Source: Nocardia flavorosea NBRC 108225
Lineage (GTDB): Bacteria > Actinomycetota > Actinomycetes > Mycobacteriales > Mycobacteriaceae
Assembly (NCBI RefSeq): GCF_001613385.1
Contig: NZ_BDCG01000013.1
Span: 326,071 to 390,070, forward strand
Reading direction: 5' to 3'
Length of the DNA: 64,000 bases
This document shows, piece after piece, positions 50,941 to 59,548 of the stretch (the stretch's first letter is position 1; every line of letters starts with the position of its first letter). The translations under genes and the position numbers were made by a program. Below the pieces are notes generated by a model. That model saw only the letters and a program-made list of their open reading frames with translations, was not told where the DNA came from and searched no databases.

Positions 50941-52146
50941 TCAGCCGAGCAGCTGCAGGACCACGCCGTCTGCCAGTAGGCGGCCACGGTCGGTCAGGAC
51001 GAGGCGGTCGTCACGTATCGACGCCAAACCGTCTGCGGCGACCTCTCGCGCGGCGCGTACGCCCGAGGAATCGAGATCGGATAGCGGCAGGCCCGTCCGC
51101 AGGCGTAGGGCGAGCATGACCCGCTCCAAGTAGCGGTCCTCGGCCGTGGGGGCTTCCCAGCCCGCGGCTGGTAGACCGCCTGTGACAGTGCGGTCGGCAT
51201 AGCGGGCCGGGTGCTTCACGTTCCACCAGCGGACTCCCCCGACGTGGCTGTGCGCCCCGGGACCCGCGCCCAGCCAGTCACCGCCGTCCCAGTAGCCGAG
51301 GTTGTGGCGGCAGCGGGCGGCGTCGCCGGCCGCCCAGTTCGAGACCTCGTACCAGGCGAGACCGGCGGCGGCGAGGCGGGCGTCGATACGTTCGTAGCGG
51401 GCGGCGAGGACGTCGTCGTCGGGTGCGGGGAGTTCGCCGCGGCGTACCCGGCGGGCCAGTGCGGTGCCGTCTTCGACGATGAGCGAGTACGCCGATACGT
51501 GGTCCACACCCGCGTCCAGTACGGCGTCGAGGCTGGCGTCGAGATCGATGTCGCGTTCGCCCGGGGTGCCGTAGATCAGGTCGAGATTGATGTGGTCGAA
51601 CCCGGCGGCCCGCGCCTCCCGGGCGGCGGCCACCGCGCGCCCGGGAGTGTGCGTGCGGTCCAGGACCGCCAGGACATGCGAGGCCGCCGACTGCATCCCC
51701 AGCGAGACGCGGGTGAACCCGGCAGCCCGTATGCGGTCGAAGAATTCGGGGGACGTGGATTCCGGGTTCGACTCGGTGGTCACCTCCGCACCCGGGGCCA
51801 GGTCGAATTCGGACCGGACCGCGTCGAGAATGCCGGCCAGTCCGTCCGCGCCGAGCAGCGACGGTGTGCCGCCGCCGACGAAGACGGTGGTGACCGGCGG
51901 CGTGGCGCTGGGTAGCTGCGCGAACTGCCCGGCGGCGGCCGCGAGTTCCCGGCGCAGCGCGACCGCCCACGATTCCGGCGAGGCGGAGGTGCCCAGTTCA
52001 CCGGCGGTGTAGGTGTTGAAATCGCAGTATCCGCAGCGGGTCGCGCAGAACGGCACGTGGACGTAGATGCCGAACGGCCCGCCGCCGAAATCGCGCAGCA
52101 CCGGGGCGGTGTCGCTGTGCGGGGTCGCGGTGGCGGGCGAAGTCAT
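50941..52146 (-). CDS. hemW: Radical SAM heme chaperone HemW
   Basis: This 401-residue radical SAM protein has the [4Fe-4S] motif VPFCATRCGYCDFN, C34-x3-C38-x2-C41. It also has YVHVPFCATRC, FVGGGTPSLL, VTTESNPESTSPEFFDRIRAAGFTRVSLGMQSA and a C-terminal HemN-like domain. HemW transfers heme to target proteins and differs from the oxidase HemN in lacking its N-terminal CxxCxxC extension. The position near sirA-cysH is conserved in mycobacteria. It is convergent with the T7SS-like cassette. Confidence 0.93.
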   Translation of the reverse strand: MTSPATATPHSDTAPVLRDFGGGPFGIYVHVPFCATRCGYCDFNTYTAGELGTSASPESWAVALRRELAAAAGQFAQLPSATPPVTTVFVGGGTPSLLGADGLAGILDAVRSEFDLAPGAEVTTESNPESTSPEFFDRIRAAGFTRVSLGMQSAASHVLAVLDRTHTPGRAVAAAREARAAGFDHINLDLIYGTPGERDIDLDASLDAVLDAGVDHVSAYSLIVEDGTALARRVRRGELPAPDDDVLAARYERIDARLAAAGLAWYEVSNWAAGDAARCRHNLGYWDGGDWLGAGPGAHSHVGGVRWWNVKHPARYADRTVTGGLPAAGWEAPTAEDRYLERVMLALRLRTGLPLSDLDSSGVRAAREVAADGLASIRDDRLVLTDRGRLLADGVVLQLLG

Positions 52147-52170
52147 CGTTCCAGTGTGCCGGGCCGCGGC

Positions 52171-52599
52171 TCAGCCTGCGATAACCGGGGTGTTCTGGTT
52201 GGCGGTGAGCATCCAGCGCCCGTTCTCCTCGGTCATCACGTACAGCGGGGCGCCTTCGCTGTCCAGGTCGCCGTCGTCGGTGTAGTACCGCTGCCGCACC
52301 TTGACCGTCGCCACATCGGGCCGGAGGAACAGGATGTGCTCGACGGCGTAGGTGACCCGGTCTTTCAAGGCGGAACCCGGCAGTACCCGAGCTGTGAACT
52401 CCGCGATCGCGGGCTGTCCGTACAGCCGCTTACCGTGGCCGGTGGTCCACAGGGCGTCCGCACGGAACAATGCGGCGAACCGGTCGACGTCCTCGCTTGC
52501 CTGCGCCTGCGCAACGGCGCCGACCACAGCGTGGATCGCTGCGATCTCGGTATCGGTATCGGCCGGTGCGTAGGCCGACCCGCCTGTTTCGGTACTCAT
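52171..52599 (-). CDS. NTF2-like/SnoaL-type protein (SgcJ/EcaC family)
   Basis: This is a 142-residue cone-like alpha+beta-barrel. DTEIAAIHAVVGAVAQAQASEDVDRFAALFRADALWTTGHGKRLYGQPAIAEFT matches the SgcJ/EcaC subgroup of NTF2-like proteins, with a later LRPDVATVKVRQRYYTDDG and ENGRWMLTANQNTPV. Activity in the subgroup is mostly undefined. The start at 52599 is preferred over TTG 15 bases upstream. Direct repeats ACCTCGAG lie just upstream and may be its operator. It precedes hemW in the same direction with a 24-bp gap. Confidence 0.78.
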   Translation of the reverse strand: MSTETGGSAYAPADTDTEIAAIHAVVGAVAQAQASEDVDRFAALFRADALWTTGHGKRLYGQPAIAEFTARVLPGSALKDRVTYAVEHILFLRPDVATVKVRQRYYTDDGDLDSEGAPLYVMTEENGRWMLTANQNTPVIAG

Positions 52600-52613
52600 A
52601 CCGTCAGCCGGCA

Positions 52614-52690
52614 ACCTCGAGTTACCTCGAGGTCAACCCTTCCTTTCCTGCCGGATCCCCGACCCCGTCAAGAAAATATGACGACCGTCA
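52614..52690. promoter_or_regulatory. Repeat-containing promoter region between NTF2-like gene and sulfur operon
   Basis: ACCTCGAG occurs at 52614-52621 and 52624-52631, one helical turn apart. The inverted repeat TGACG-AC-CGTCA lies at 52679-52690 in an AT-richer tract. These could be operators for the NTF2-like gene and for the sulfate operon respectively; the assignment is inferred. Confidence 0.4.
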
Positions 52691-52787
52691 CATATAACCG
52701 GCCGGAACCAGGGGATTCCCCGGGACATCACGGGAAATACTGGTAGGGCGGTCGGAATACGCGTGACGGCATGGCACAATGGGTCGC

Positions 52788-52880
52788 ATGCGCGCATCCG
52801 GAGTTCGACTTGTGGCCCGTCGCCACGTCGACTACAAGCGCGTCTGCAGCGCCTGTTGTCTGCCCGGCTCCGCCCGGTAG
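52788..52880 (+). CDS. Cysteine-rich attenuator leader peptide of the sulfate-reduction operon
   Basis: This is a 30-residue open frame starting at ATG 52788 and ending TAG 52880. It contains LVARRHVDYKRVCSACC, which matches the actinobacterial putative-leader-peptide pattern (RRHVD followed by a Cys cluster) found ahead of sulfur genes. Three of its four last-half non-basic codons around residues 20-24 are Cys. CACAAT at 52775-52780 is a likely -10 box 7 nt before the ATG, so the message is probably leaderless. Ribosome stalling at Cys codons when charged tRNA-Cys is low would adjust expression of sirA, 134 bp downstream. Confidence 0.78.
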   Translation: MRASGVRLVARRHVDYKRVCSACCLPGSAR

Positions 52881-53014
52881 CTCAGCTGCGCCCAGTCCCG
52901 GTTTTCCGGTGATCTTCCCCGATTCGAGGATTTCGGCCTGCTGATACCGCGGGTGCGAGTCAGCCCCTCGCGCCCTCAGCACGGACCCAAGCCATACCCA
53001 GCAGGAGCGACTTC

Positions 53015-54763
53015 ATGACGTCGAGTACCGACGCCGCCACCCCCGCGAAGGCCGAGACCCCGGCAAAAGGCGAGACGCCCGCACGCCCCACTCGCGCCCG
53101 CACCGGTAAACCGGTGCGCCGCCGCGCCGAAGGCCAGTGGGCGCTCGGCTACCGGGAGCCGCTGAACCCGAACGAGCAGTCCAAGAAGGACGACAATCCG
53201 CTCAACGTCCGGGCCCGGATCGAGAACATCTACGCCAAGAACGGGTTCGACAGCATCGACAAGGGCGATCTCCGCGGGCGTTTCCGCTGGTGGGGCCTGT
53301 ACACCCAGCGTGAGCAGGGTTACGACGGCACCTGGACCGGTGACGAGAACATCGACCTGCTCGAAGCCGAATACTTCATGATGCGGATCCGCTGCGACGG
53401 TGGCGCACTGAACGTCGCACAGTTACGCACCCTCGGCGGAATTTCCACCGAATTCGGCCGCGATACCGCCGATATCTCGGACCGGGAGAACATCCAGTAC
53501 CACTGGATCGAGATCGAGAACGTTCCGGAGATCTGGCGGCGGATCGAATCGGTGGGCCTGCAGACCACCGAAGCGTGCGGCGACTGCCCGCGTGTGGTGC
53601 TCGGCTCCCCGCTGGCCGGTGAATCGCTGGACGAGATCATCGACCCCACGCCCGCGCTGGACGAGATCGTCCGCCGCTACATCGGCAAGCCGGAGTACTC
53701 CAACCTGCCGCGCAAGTTCAAGACCGCGATCTCCGGCCAGCAGGACGTGGTGCACGAGATCAACGATGTCGCGTTCATCGGCGTGAACCATCCCGAGCAC
53801 GGGCCGGGCCTGGATCTGTGGGTCGGCGGCGGGCTGTCCACCAACCCGATGCTGGCGCAGCGGGTGGGTGCGTGGGTACCGCTGGACGAAGTGCCCGAGG
53901 TCTGGGAAGCCGTCGTCAGCCTGTTCCGCGACTACGGCTACCGCCGGTTGCGCACCAAGGCACGGCTGAAGTTCCTCATCAAGGACTGGGGTATCGAGAA
54001 GTTCCGGCAGGTTCTCGAGGACGAGTTCCTGAAGCGGAAGCTGATCGACGGCCCGGCGCCGGAGCAGCCGAGCCGGCCGATCGACCACGTCGGCGTGCAG
54101 AGGCTGCGCAACGGGCTCAACGCCGTGGGCTTCTCCCCCATCGCGGGCCGGGTCTCCGGCACGATCCTCACGAAAGTTGCCGATGCGGTGGAACGGGCCG
54201 GCGCAGACCGGATCCGCTTCACGCCGTACCAGAAGATCGTTGTTCTCGATATCGCCGACGACAAGGTCGAGCAGCTGATCGCCGAACTGGAACCGCTGGG
54301 CTTGCAAGCGCGGCCCTCGGTGTGGCGGCGCAATCTGCTGGCCTGCAGCGGCATCGAATTCTGCAAACTGTCCTTCGTCGAGACCCGGAAGCGGTCGCAG
54401 GTGCTGGCGCCGGAGCTCGAACAGCGGCTCGCCGATATCAACGCCGAACTCGATGTGCCGATCACGATCAATATCAACGGCTGCCCGAACTCCTGCGGCC
54501 GGTCCCAGATCGCCGATATCGGGTTCAAGGGCCAGTTGGTGGACGACGGCGACGGGAATCAGGTCGAGGGCTACCAGGTTCATCTGGGTGGCAGCCTCGG
54601 TCTCGACAGCAGTTTCGGCCGCAAACTACGCCAGCACAAGGTGACCAGCGCCGAACTGGGCGATTACATCGAGCGCGTGGTGCGCAACTTCGTCAAACTC
54701 CGCGAGGGCGGTGAACGGTTCGCGCAGTGGGCTGTTCGCGCCGAGGAAGCCGATCTGCGATGA
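53015..54763 (+). CDS. sirA: Ferredoxin-dependent sulfite/nitrite reductase
   Basis: This 582-residue siroheme/[4Fe-4S] enzyme reduces sulfite to sulfide (six electrons from ferredoxin). The cluster ligands are Cys444 and Cys450 (CSGIEFC) and Cys490 and Cys494 (CPNSCG). The two-fold repeat structure is visible (RGRFRWWGLYTQREQ and GRVSGTILTKVADAVERAG). A Lys/Ala/Pro-rich N-terminal extension of about 35 residues is poorly conserved. AGGAG precedes the start. Neighbouring cysH and cysDN point to sulfite as substrate. In M. tuberculosis the orthologue is SirA (Rv2391). Confidence 0.94.
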   Translation: MTSSTDAATPAKAETPAKGETPARPTRARTGKPVRRRAEGQWALGYREPLNPNEQSKKDDNPLNVRARIENIYAKNGFDSIDKGDLRGRFRWWGLYTQREQGYDGTWTGDENIDLLEAEYFMMRIRCDGGALNVAQLRTLGGISTEFGRDTADISDRENIQYHWIEIENVPEIWRRIESVGLQTTEACGDCPRVVLGSPLAGESLDEIIDPTPALDEIVRRYIGKPEYSNLPRKFKTAISGQQDVVHEINDVAFIGVNHPEHGPGLDLWVGGGLSTNPMLAQRVGAWVPLDEVPEVWEAVVSLFRDYGYRRLRTKARLKFLIKDWGIEKFRQVLEDEFLKRKLIDGPAPEQPSRPIDHVGVQRLRNGLNAVGFSPIAGRVSGTILTKVADAVERAGADRIRFTPYQKIVVLDIADDKVEQLIAELEPLGLQARPSVWRRNLLACSGIEFCKLSFVETRKRSQVLAPELEQRLADINAELDVPITININGCPNSCGRSQIADIGFKGQLVDDGDGNQVEGYQVHLGGSLGLDSSFGRKLRQHKVTSAELGDYIERVVRNFVKLREGGERFAQWAVRAEEADLR

Positions 54764-55524
54764 AACCCGCAAGCGTGGTGACGGGAGAACCCACTGTGAC
54801 AACCGAGCAGAAGCAGTTGCCTGCCAAACTGGGCGCCGACGAACTCCGGGCGCTGGCCGAACGCGGGGCCGCCGAACTCGGCCCGGACGCGACGGCCGCG
54901 GAGCTGCTGCGCTGGACCGACGAGAACTTCGGCAGCGGCTATATCGTCGCGTCGAATATGCAGGACGGGGTGCTGGTGCAGCTGGCGGCCCAGGTGCGGC
55001 CGGGCGTGGATGTGCTGTTCCTCGACACCGGCTACCACTTCGCCGAAACCATGGGTACCCGTGACGCGGTGGAAGCGGTATATGGAGTGAACGTGGTGAA
55101 TGTGCGCCCCGAACACACCGTCGACGAGCAGGACGCACTATTGGGTAAGGACCTGTTCGCCCGCGACGCCGGGGAATGCTGCCGGCTGCGCAAGGTGGTG
55201 CCGCTGCGTAATTCGCTGGCCCCCTACAACGCCTGGGTCACCGGTATCCGCCGGGTGGAGGCCCCCACCCGCGCGAACGCTCCGCTGATCTCCTTCGACG
55301 AGGGTTTCGGGCTGGTGAAGATCAACCCGATCGCGCCGTGGTCCGACGACGAGATGCAGGACTACATCGAAAAGCATTCGATTCTCGTCAATCCCCTGGT
55401 GGAGGAGGGGTATCCGTCCATCGGCTGCGCTCCGTGCACACGGAAGCCGGAGCCGGGTTCCGATCCGCGAAGCGGCCGCTGGGCCGGGCTCGCCAAAACC
55501 GAATGTGGGTTGCACGCATCATGA
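54760..55524 (+). CDS. cysH: Adenylylsulfate (APS) reductase
   Basis: This 254-residue PAPS/APS reductase family protein has Cys140-Cys141 (ECCRLRKVVPL) and Cys223/Cys226 (IGCAPCTRKPEPG), which ligate a [4Fe-4S] cluster. This marks the APS-using form rather than the PAPS form. The catalytic tail is KTECGLH (Cys249). It converts APS plus thioredoxin to sulfite. The ATG at 54760 overlaps the sirA stop; a GTG at 54796 is another possible start. It is cotranscribed with cysD, overlapping by four bases. Confidence 0.95.
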   Translation: MKPASVVTGEPTVTTEQKQLPAKLGADELRALAERGAAELGPDATAAELLRWTDENFGSGYIVASNMQDGVLVQLAAQVRPGVDVLFLDTGYHFAETMGTRDAVEAVYGVNVVNVRPEHTVDEQDALLGKDLFARDAGECCRLRKVVPLRNSLAPYNAWVTGIRRVEAPTRANAPLISFDEGFGLVKINPIAPWSDDEMQDYIEKHSILVNPLVEEGYPSIGCAPCTRKPEPGSDPRSGRWAGLAKTECGLHAS

Positions 55525-56450
55525 CCGACGTAATCACCGAACGTTCTGTCGGCCTCTCGGATTTCGACACCCTGGCCGCGCTGGAATCGGAAGCCATCCA
55601 TATCTTCCGTGAGGTCGCGGGTGAATTCGAACGGCCGGTGATCCTGTTCTCCGGCGGTAAGGACTCCACTGTCCTGTTGCATCTGGCGCTGAAGGCCTTC
55701 TGGCCGGCGCCGCTGCCGTTCGCGCTGCTGCATGTGGACACCGGGCACAACCTGCCCGAGGTGCTCGAATTCCGCGATCATGTGGTCGAGAAGTACGGCC
55801 TGCGGCTGCATGTGGCCGCCGTGGAGGACTATATCGCCGACGGCCGTCTCACCGAACGCGCCGATGGTATCCGCAACCCGCTGCAGACCGTCCCGCTGCT
55901 GGACGCGATCAGCGAGAACCGGTTCGACGCGGTGTTCGGCGGCGGCCGCCGCGACGAGGAACGTTCCCGCGCCAAGGAGCGGATCTTCTCCCTGCGCAAC
56001 GCCTTCGGGCAGTGGGATCCGAAACGGCAGCGGCCCGAACTGTGGAACCTGTACAACGGGCGGCACGCACCGGGCGAACATGTGCGGGTGTTCCCGCTGT
56101 CGAACTGGACCGAACTCGATATCTGGCGTTATATCGCCCGCGAGAACGTAGAACTGGCCACCATCTACTACGCGCACCAGCGGCCGGTGTATCAGCGCGA
56201 CGGTATGTGGATGACCCCCGGTAGCTGGGGCGGCCCGCGTGAGGACGAGGTCCTGGAGACCCGTTCGGTGCGGTACCGCACCGTCGGCGACGGTTCCACC
56301 ACCGGCGCCATCCTGTCCGACGCTGCCGATAACGAGGCCATTCTGGCCGAGGTCGCCGCCTCCCGGCTGACCGAACGCGGCGCCACCCGTGGCGACGACC
56401 GGGTCTCGGAAGCCGCCATGGAAGACCGTAAACGAGAGGGTTATTTCTGA
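55521..56450 (+). CDS. cysD: Sulfate adenylyltransferase subunit 2
   Basis: This 309-residue ATP-pyrophosphatase has the PP-loop FSGGKDST (residues 43-50), followed by LLHVDTGHNLPEVLEFRD, VFGGGRRDEERSRAKERIFSLR and FPLSNWTELDIWRYI. With CysN it makes adenylylsulfate from ATP and sulfate. The start overlaps the cysH stop (ATGA). The C-terminus EDRKREGYF is canonical for CysD. Confidence 0.96.
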   Translation: MTDVITERSVGLSDFDTLAALESEAIHIFREVAGEFERPVILFSGGKDSTVLLHLALKAFWPAPLPFALLHVDTGHNLPEVLEFRDHVVEKYGLRLHVAAVEDYIADGRLTERADGIRNPLQTVPLLDAISENRFDAVFGGGRRDEERSRAKERIFSLRNAFGQWDPKRQRPELWNLYNGRHAPGEHVRVFPLSNWTELDIWRYIARENVELATIYYAHQRPVYQRDGMWMTPGSWGGPREDEVLETRSVRYRTVGDGSTTGAILSDAADNEAILAEVAASRLTERGATRGDDRVSEAAMEDRKREGYF

Positions 56451-56451
56451 T

Positions 56452-57780
56452 ATGTCCGACCTATTGAGGCTGGCCACCGCCGGTTCTGTCGACGACGGCA
56501 AGTCCACCCTGGTCGGACGTCTGCTCTACGACACCAAGTCCGTTCTCGCCGACCAGATCGACGCGGTGACCCGGGCGTCGGTGGACAAGGGTCTGTCCAC
56601 CCCCGACCTCTCGCTGCTGGTGGACGGTCTGCGCGCCGAACGCGAACAGGGCATCACCATCGATGTCGCCTACCGGTATTTCGCGACACCGAAACGTTCG
56701 TTCGTCCTGGCCGATACCCCCGGACATGTCCAGTACACCCGCAACACCGTGTCCGGCGCATCCACCGCACAGCTGGTGATCCTGCTGGTGGACGCCCGCA
56801 AAGGCGTGATCGAGCAGACCCGCCGCCACGCCGCGGTGCTGGCGCTGCTCGGGGTGCCGAAACTGGTGCTGGCCGTGAACAAGATCGATCTCATCGGTGT
56901 CGACGAGCCCAGCGAACAGGCCCGGCAGGCCGCGGCCGGCAAGGTTTTCGCCGAAATCTCCGCCGAGTTCTCGCATCTCACCCGCACACTCGGCTGGGCG
57001 GAGGAGGATGTGCTGGAGATCCCGGTCTCCGCGCTGCGCGGAGACAATATCGCCACCCGCTCCGATGAAACCCCGTACTACAGCGGCCCGTCGCTGATCG
57101 AGCATCTCGAATCGGTGCCCGTGGACGCGGACAACTCCGGAAGCCACGCGGTGGGCCTGCGGTTTCCGGTGCAATACGTGATCCGGCCGCGCACTCCCGA
57201 ATACCCCGACTACCGCGGATATGCGGGTCAGATCGCGGCGGGTTCGGTGGCACCGGGCGACGAGGTCGTAGTGCTGCCCTCCGGTATCCGCACCACCGTG
57301 GAGCGGATCGACACTCCTGACGGGGAGCTCGCGGTCGCGCAAGCCGGGCGTAGTGTCACGCTGATCCTGGCCGACGAGGTCGATATCTCCCGCGGCGATA
57401 CCATCGCCTCCCCCGGCGATGCCCCGGAGCCGGTCGATACCTTCGATGCCACCGTCTGCTGGCTCGGCGACAAACCGCTGCGCCCCGGTGCGCGGCTGCT
57501 GCTCAAACACGGCACCCGGACCACGCAGGCCATCGTGGGTACGCTCACCGAGCGCTTCGACGAACAGCGCCTGATCGCCGATCCGAACCCGGAATCGTTG
57601 TCCCTCAACGATATCGGTCGCATCTCGATACGCGTCGCCGAACCGATCGCGACCGACGACTACCGCACCAACCGGCACACCGGCAGCTTCCTGCTCATCG
57701 ACCCCGCGGGCGGCAACACCCTCGCTGCCGGGCTGGTCGGGGATGTTCTCAGCGCGGTAGAGGTCGGAACCGAGGCCTGA
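56452..57780 (+). CDS. cysN: Sulfate adenylyltransferase subunit 1 (GTPase)
   Basis: This 442-residue EF-Tu-like GTPase couples GTP hydrolysis to APS formation. G1 is AGSVDDGKST (10-19), G2 is EREQGITIDVAYRYF, G3 is DTPGHVQYTRN and G4 is NKIDL. Domains II and III follow. Length shows that the CysC kinase domain found in some fused CysNC proteins is absent, consistent with an APS-reductase pathway that needs no PAPS. The stop overlaps the chelatase start. Confidence 0.95.
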   Translation: MSDLLRLATAGSVDDGKSTLVGRLLYDTKSVLADQIDAVTRASVDKGLSTPDLSLLVDGLRAEREQGITIDVAYRYFATPKRSFVLADTPGHVQYTRNTVSGASTAQLVILLVDARKGVIEQTRRHAAVLALLGVPKLVLAVNKIDLIGVDEPSEQARQAAAGKVFAEISAEFSHLTRTLGWAEEDVLEIPVSALRGDNIATRSDETPYYSGPSLIEHLESVPVDADNSGSHAVGLRFPVQYVIRPRTPEYPDYRGYAGQIAAGSVAPGDEVVVLPSGIRTTVERIDTPDGELAVAQAGRSVTLILADEVDISRGDTIASPGDAPEPVDTFDATVCWLGDKPLRPGARLLLKHGTRTTQAIVGTLTERFDEQRLIADPNPESLSLNDIGRISIRVAEPIATDDYRTNRHTGSFLLIDPAGGNTLAAGLVGDVLSAVEVGTEA

Positions 57781-58526
57781 TGCCGGCCCCCACGCTGGTC
57801 GCGGTGGCGCACGGCAGCCGGGATCCCCGGTCCGCCGCCACCGTCGCCGCGCTCATGGACCAGGTCCGCGCGGCCCGCCCGGAGGCGTCCGCGCGTCTGG
57901 CGTTCCTGGACCTGAACGCACCCTCGGTCGGTCAGGTACTGGATGCGGTGGCCGAATCCGGGCAAACCCACGCCGTTGTGGTTCCGCTGCTGCTCGGCAG
58001 TGCCTTCCACGCTCGGGTCGATCTTCCCGGCCTACTGGCAGCGGCAACGGCCCGGCATCCACGACTACAGGCGACCCAGGCCGATGTCCTGGGCGCCGAT
58101 CCACGCCTGGTCTGGGTGCTGGACAACCGGGTTCGCGCGGCATTCGCGGCCCGCGGCTGGAACCCGCTGCACGACCGAGTGGGAATCGCACTCGCCGCGG
58201 TCGGGTCGTCCTCGGCGGTCGCCAACCGCAGCACCGCCCGCCTGGCCCGCCGATTCGCCGCGCAGACCGGCCACCCGACGGAGATATGCTTCGCCACCAC
58301 GCAGCCATCGCTGACAGACGCGATACAGCGGCTACGTGCGCGCGGCGCGGAAAACCTACTGGTGGCCCCCTGGTTCCTGGCGCCCGGCCTGCTCACCGAC
58401 CGGCTACTCGCCGAAGCCCCCACCCTCCCACACGCCGCGGTACTGGGCCCGGAGCCCCTCCTCGCCGAGGTCGTGTGGAACCGCTACGACGCCGCAGCCA
58501 CCCGAAACCTGCCCCTCTCGGCCTGA
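57780..58526 (+). CDS. Sirohydrochlorin chelatase-like protein (CbiX type)
   Basis: This 248-residue protein has two CbiX-like halves. The first begins TLVAVAHGSRDPRSAATVAALM with the metal-site His11, and LDLNAPSVGQVLDAVAESG and VVVPLLLGSAFHARVDLP follow. The second half, starting about residue 130, is more diverged. Family members insert Fe or Co into sirohydrochlorin; here it likely supplies siroheme for SirA. It overlaps cysN (TGATG). The equivalent M. tuberculosis gene (Rv2393) has been called ferrochelatase. It is the last gene of the operon. Confidence 0.85.
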   Translation: MPAPTLVAVAHGSRDPRSAATVAALMDQVRAARPEASARLAFLDLNAPSVGQVLDAVAESGQTHAVVVPLLLGSAFHARVDLPGLLAAATARHPRLQATQADVLGADPRLVWVLDNRVRAAFAARGWNPLHDRVGIALAAVGSSSAVANRSTARLARRFAAQTGHPTEICFATTQPSLTDAIQRLRARGAENLLVAPWFLAPGLLTDRLLAEAPTLPHAAVLGPEPLLAEVVWNRYDAAATRNLPLSA

Positions 58527-58548
58527 AGGGTCCGGCTGGTGATGCCGC

Positions 58549-58570
58549 GTAATCAACTGTCGCGGGTTCG
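58549..58570. repeat. Short repeat shared with 62591-62612
   Basis: 22 bp beginning GTAATCAACTGTCGCG match 62591-62612 at 20 of 22 positions (the second copy begins GTAATGAACTGTCGCG). Similarity continues weakly for about 12 bp downstream. Its nature is unknown; it may be a remnant of a mobile element end. Confidence 0.45.
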
Positions 58571-58620
58571 GCGTGCTGGGGGCAGCTCTCTGGTCGCGGA
58601 AATGCGGCATCGTGGGGTTC

Positions 58621-59103
58621 GTGACCGAATTGGTGGAACGTGTTGACGAGCATGACCGAGTTCTCGGTGTAGTCGACCGGGACGAGGCTATCCGGGCCGG
58701 ATGGCTGCATCGGGTGGCAACCGTGGTGTGCCGTGATGGTGAGGGGCGGGTCTTTGTGCATCGGCGTCCGGAGGACAGTTCGCGGTTTCCCGGTTATTAC
58801 AACTGGTTGATCGGCGGCGCGGTCGCTGTCGGCGAGTCCTATGAGGAAGCGGCCGGCCGTGAACTCACCGAGGAACTCCGTGTCCGTGGCCGGACCCGGT
58901 TCGTCCTGAAGTTTCTGTGCCAGGGGGCGATCGCACCCTATTGGCTGGGTGTTCACGAGGCGGTCATCGACCGGCATGTAGTTCCGGATCCGACGGAGAT
59001 CGGTTGGTATGGCTGGCTGTCGGAGGCCGAGCTGAGAGAAGCGCTGCGGCAGTGGCCCTTCGTACCCGATAGCATCGAGGCTTTCGGCAAGTATGCGGCT
59101 TAA
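58621..59103 (+). CDS. Nudix hydrolase
   Basis: This 160-residue Nudix-fold protein has the box GAVAVGESYEEAAGRELTEELRV (about residues 66-88), matching G-x5-E-x7-RE-x2-EE. The order ERVDEHDRVLGVVDRDEAIRAGWLHRVATVVCRDGEGRVFVHRRPEDSSRFPGYYNW resembles the IPP-isomerase-like/YfcD Nudix group. A GTG at 58621 is preferred to the ATG at 58573, because family similarity begins there. The substrate is not predictable. It stands alone after the sulfur operon. Confidence 0.82.
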   Translation: MTELVERVDEHDRVLGVVDRDEAIRAGWLHRVATVVCRDGEGRVFVHRRPEDSSRFPGYYNWLIGGAVAVGESYEEAAGRELTEELRVRGRTRFVLKFLCQGAIAPYWLGVHEAVIDRHVVPDPTEIGWYGWLSEAELREALRQWPFVPDSIEAFGKYAA

Positions 59104-59180
59104 CCATCGTGTGTTCGAAGCCGAAGGCTTCAGACTCCGGTTGCACGGTATAGATCAGCCCGGAATCCGCGGCGCTGGGA

Positions 59181-59474
59181 TCATGACATCAGGTGACGCT
59201 CCACCGATTCAAGCTTTTCGTTGAGGGTGTTGGTGTGACCCGGACGGATATCGGCCTTGATGATGATGCTGGCCCGGTTCGAAACGGCCAGTACCGCATC
59301 GGTGGCGTGCTTGATCACCTCCATCACCTCATCCCATTCACCTTCCAGTTCAGTGAAGGATGCGGCGGTTCGGGACGGCAGCCCGCTGGCGCGGATGACC
59401 TGAACGGCAGCGGCAACCTGTTCGCCGACGCTTTCTCCATCGCCGACCGGAGTAATCGAGAAGGCTGCGAGCAC
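59181..59474 (-). CDS. Thiamine-binding protein, MTH1187/YkoF-like
   Basis: This 97-residue ferredoxin-like fold protein of the MTH1187 family begins MLAAFSITPVGDGESVGEQVAAAVQVIRASGLP, followed by RTAASFTELEGEWDEVMEVIKHATDAVL and strand ASIIIKADIRPG. Members bind thiamine-like ligands and often oligomerise. The gene is monocistronic, convergent with the Nudix gene. A small hairpin, GAAGCC-GAA-GGCTTC, at 59117-59131 lies between them. Confidence 0.85.
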   Translation of the reverse strand: MLAAFSITPVGDGESVGEQVAAAVQVIRASGLPSRTAASFTELEGEWDEVMEVIKHATDAVLAVSNRASIIIKADIRPGHTNTLNEKLESVERHLMS

Positions 59475-59548
59475 GGGGGTCTCCTTGTCTGACCGGTTCG
59501 TCGGCGGTGTTGCAGGGCACCGCCGAGGTTGTCGCTGCGACGCGCGAT

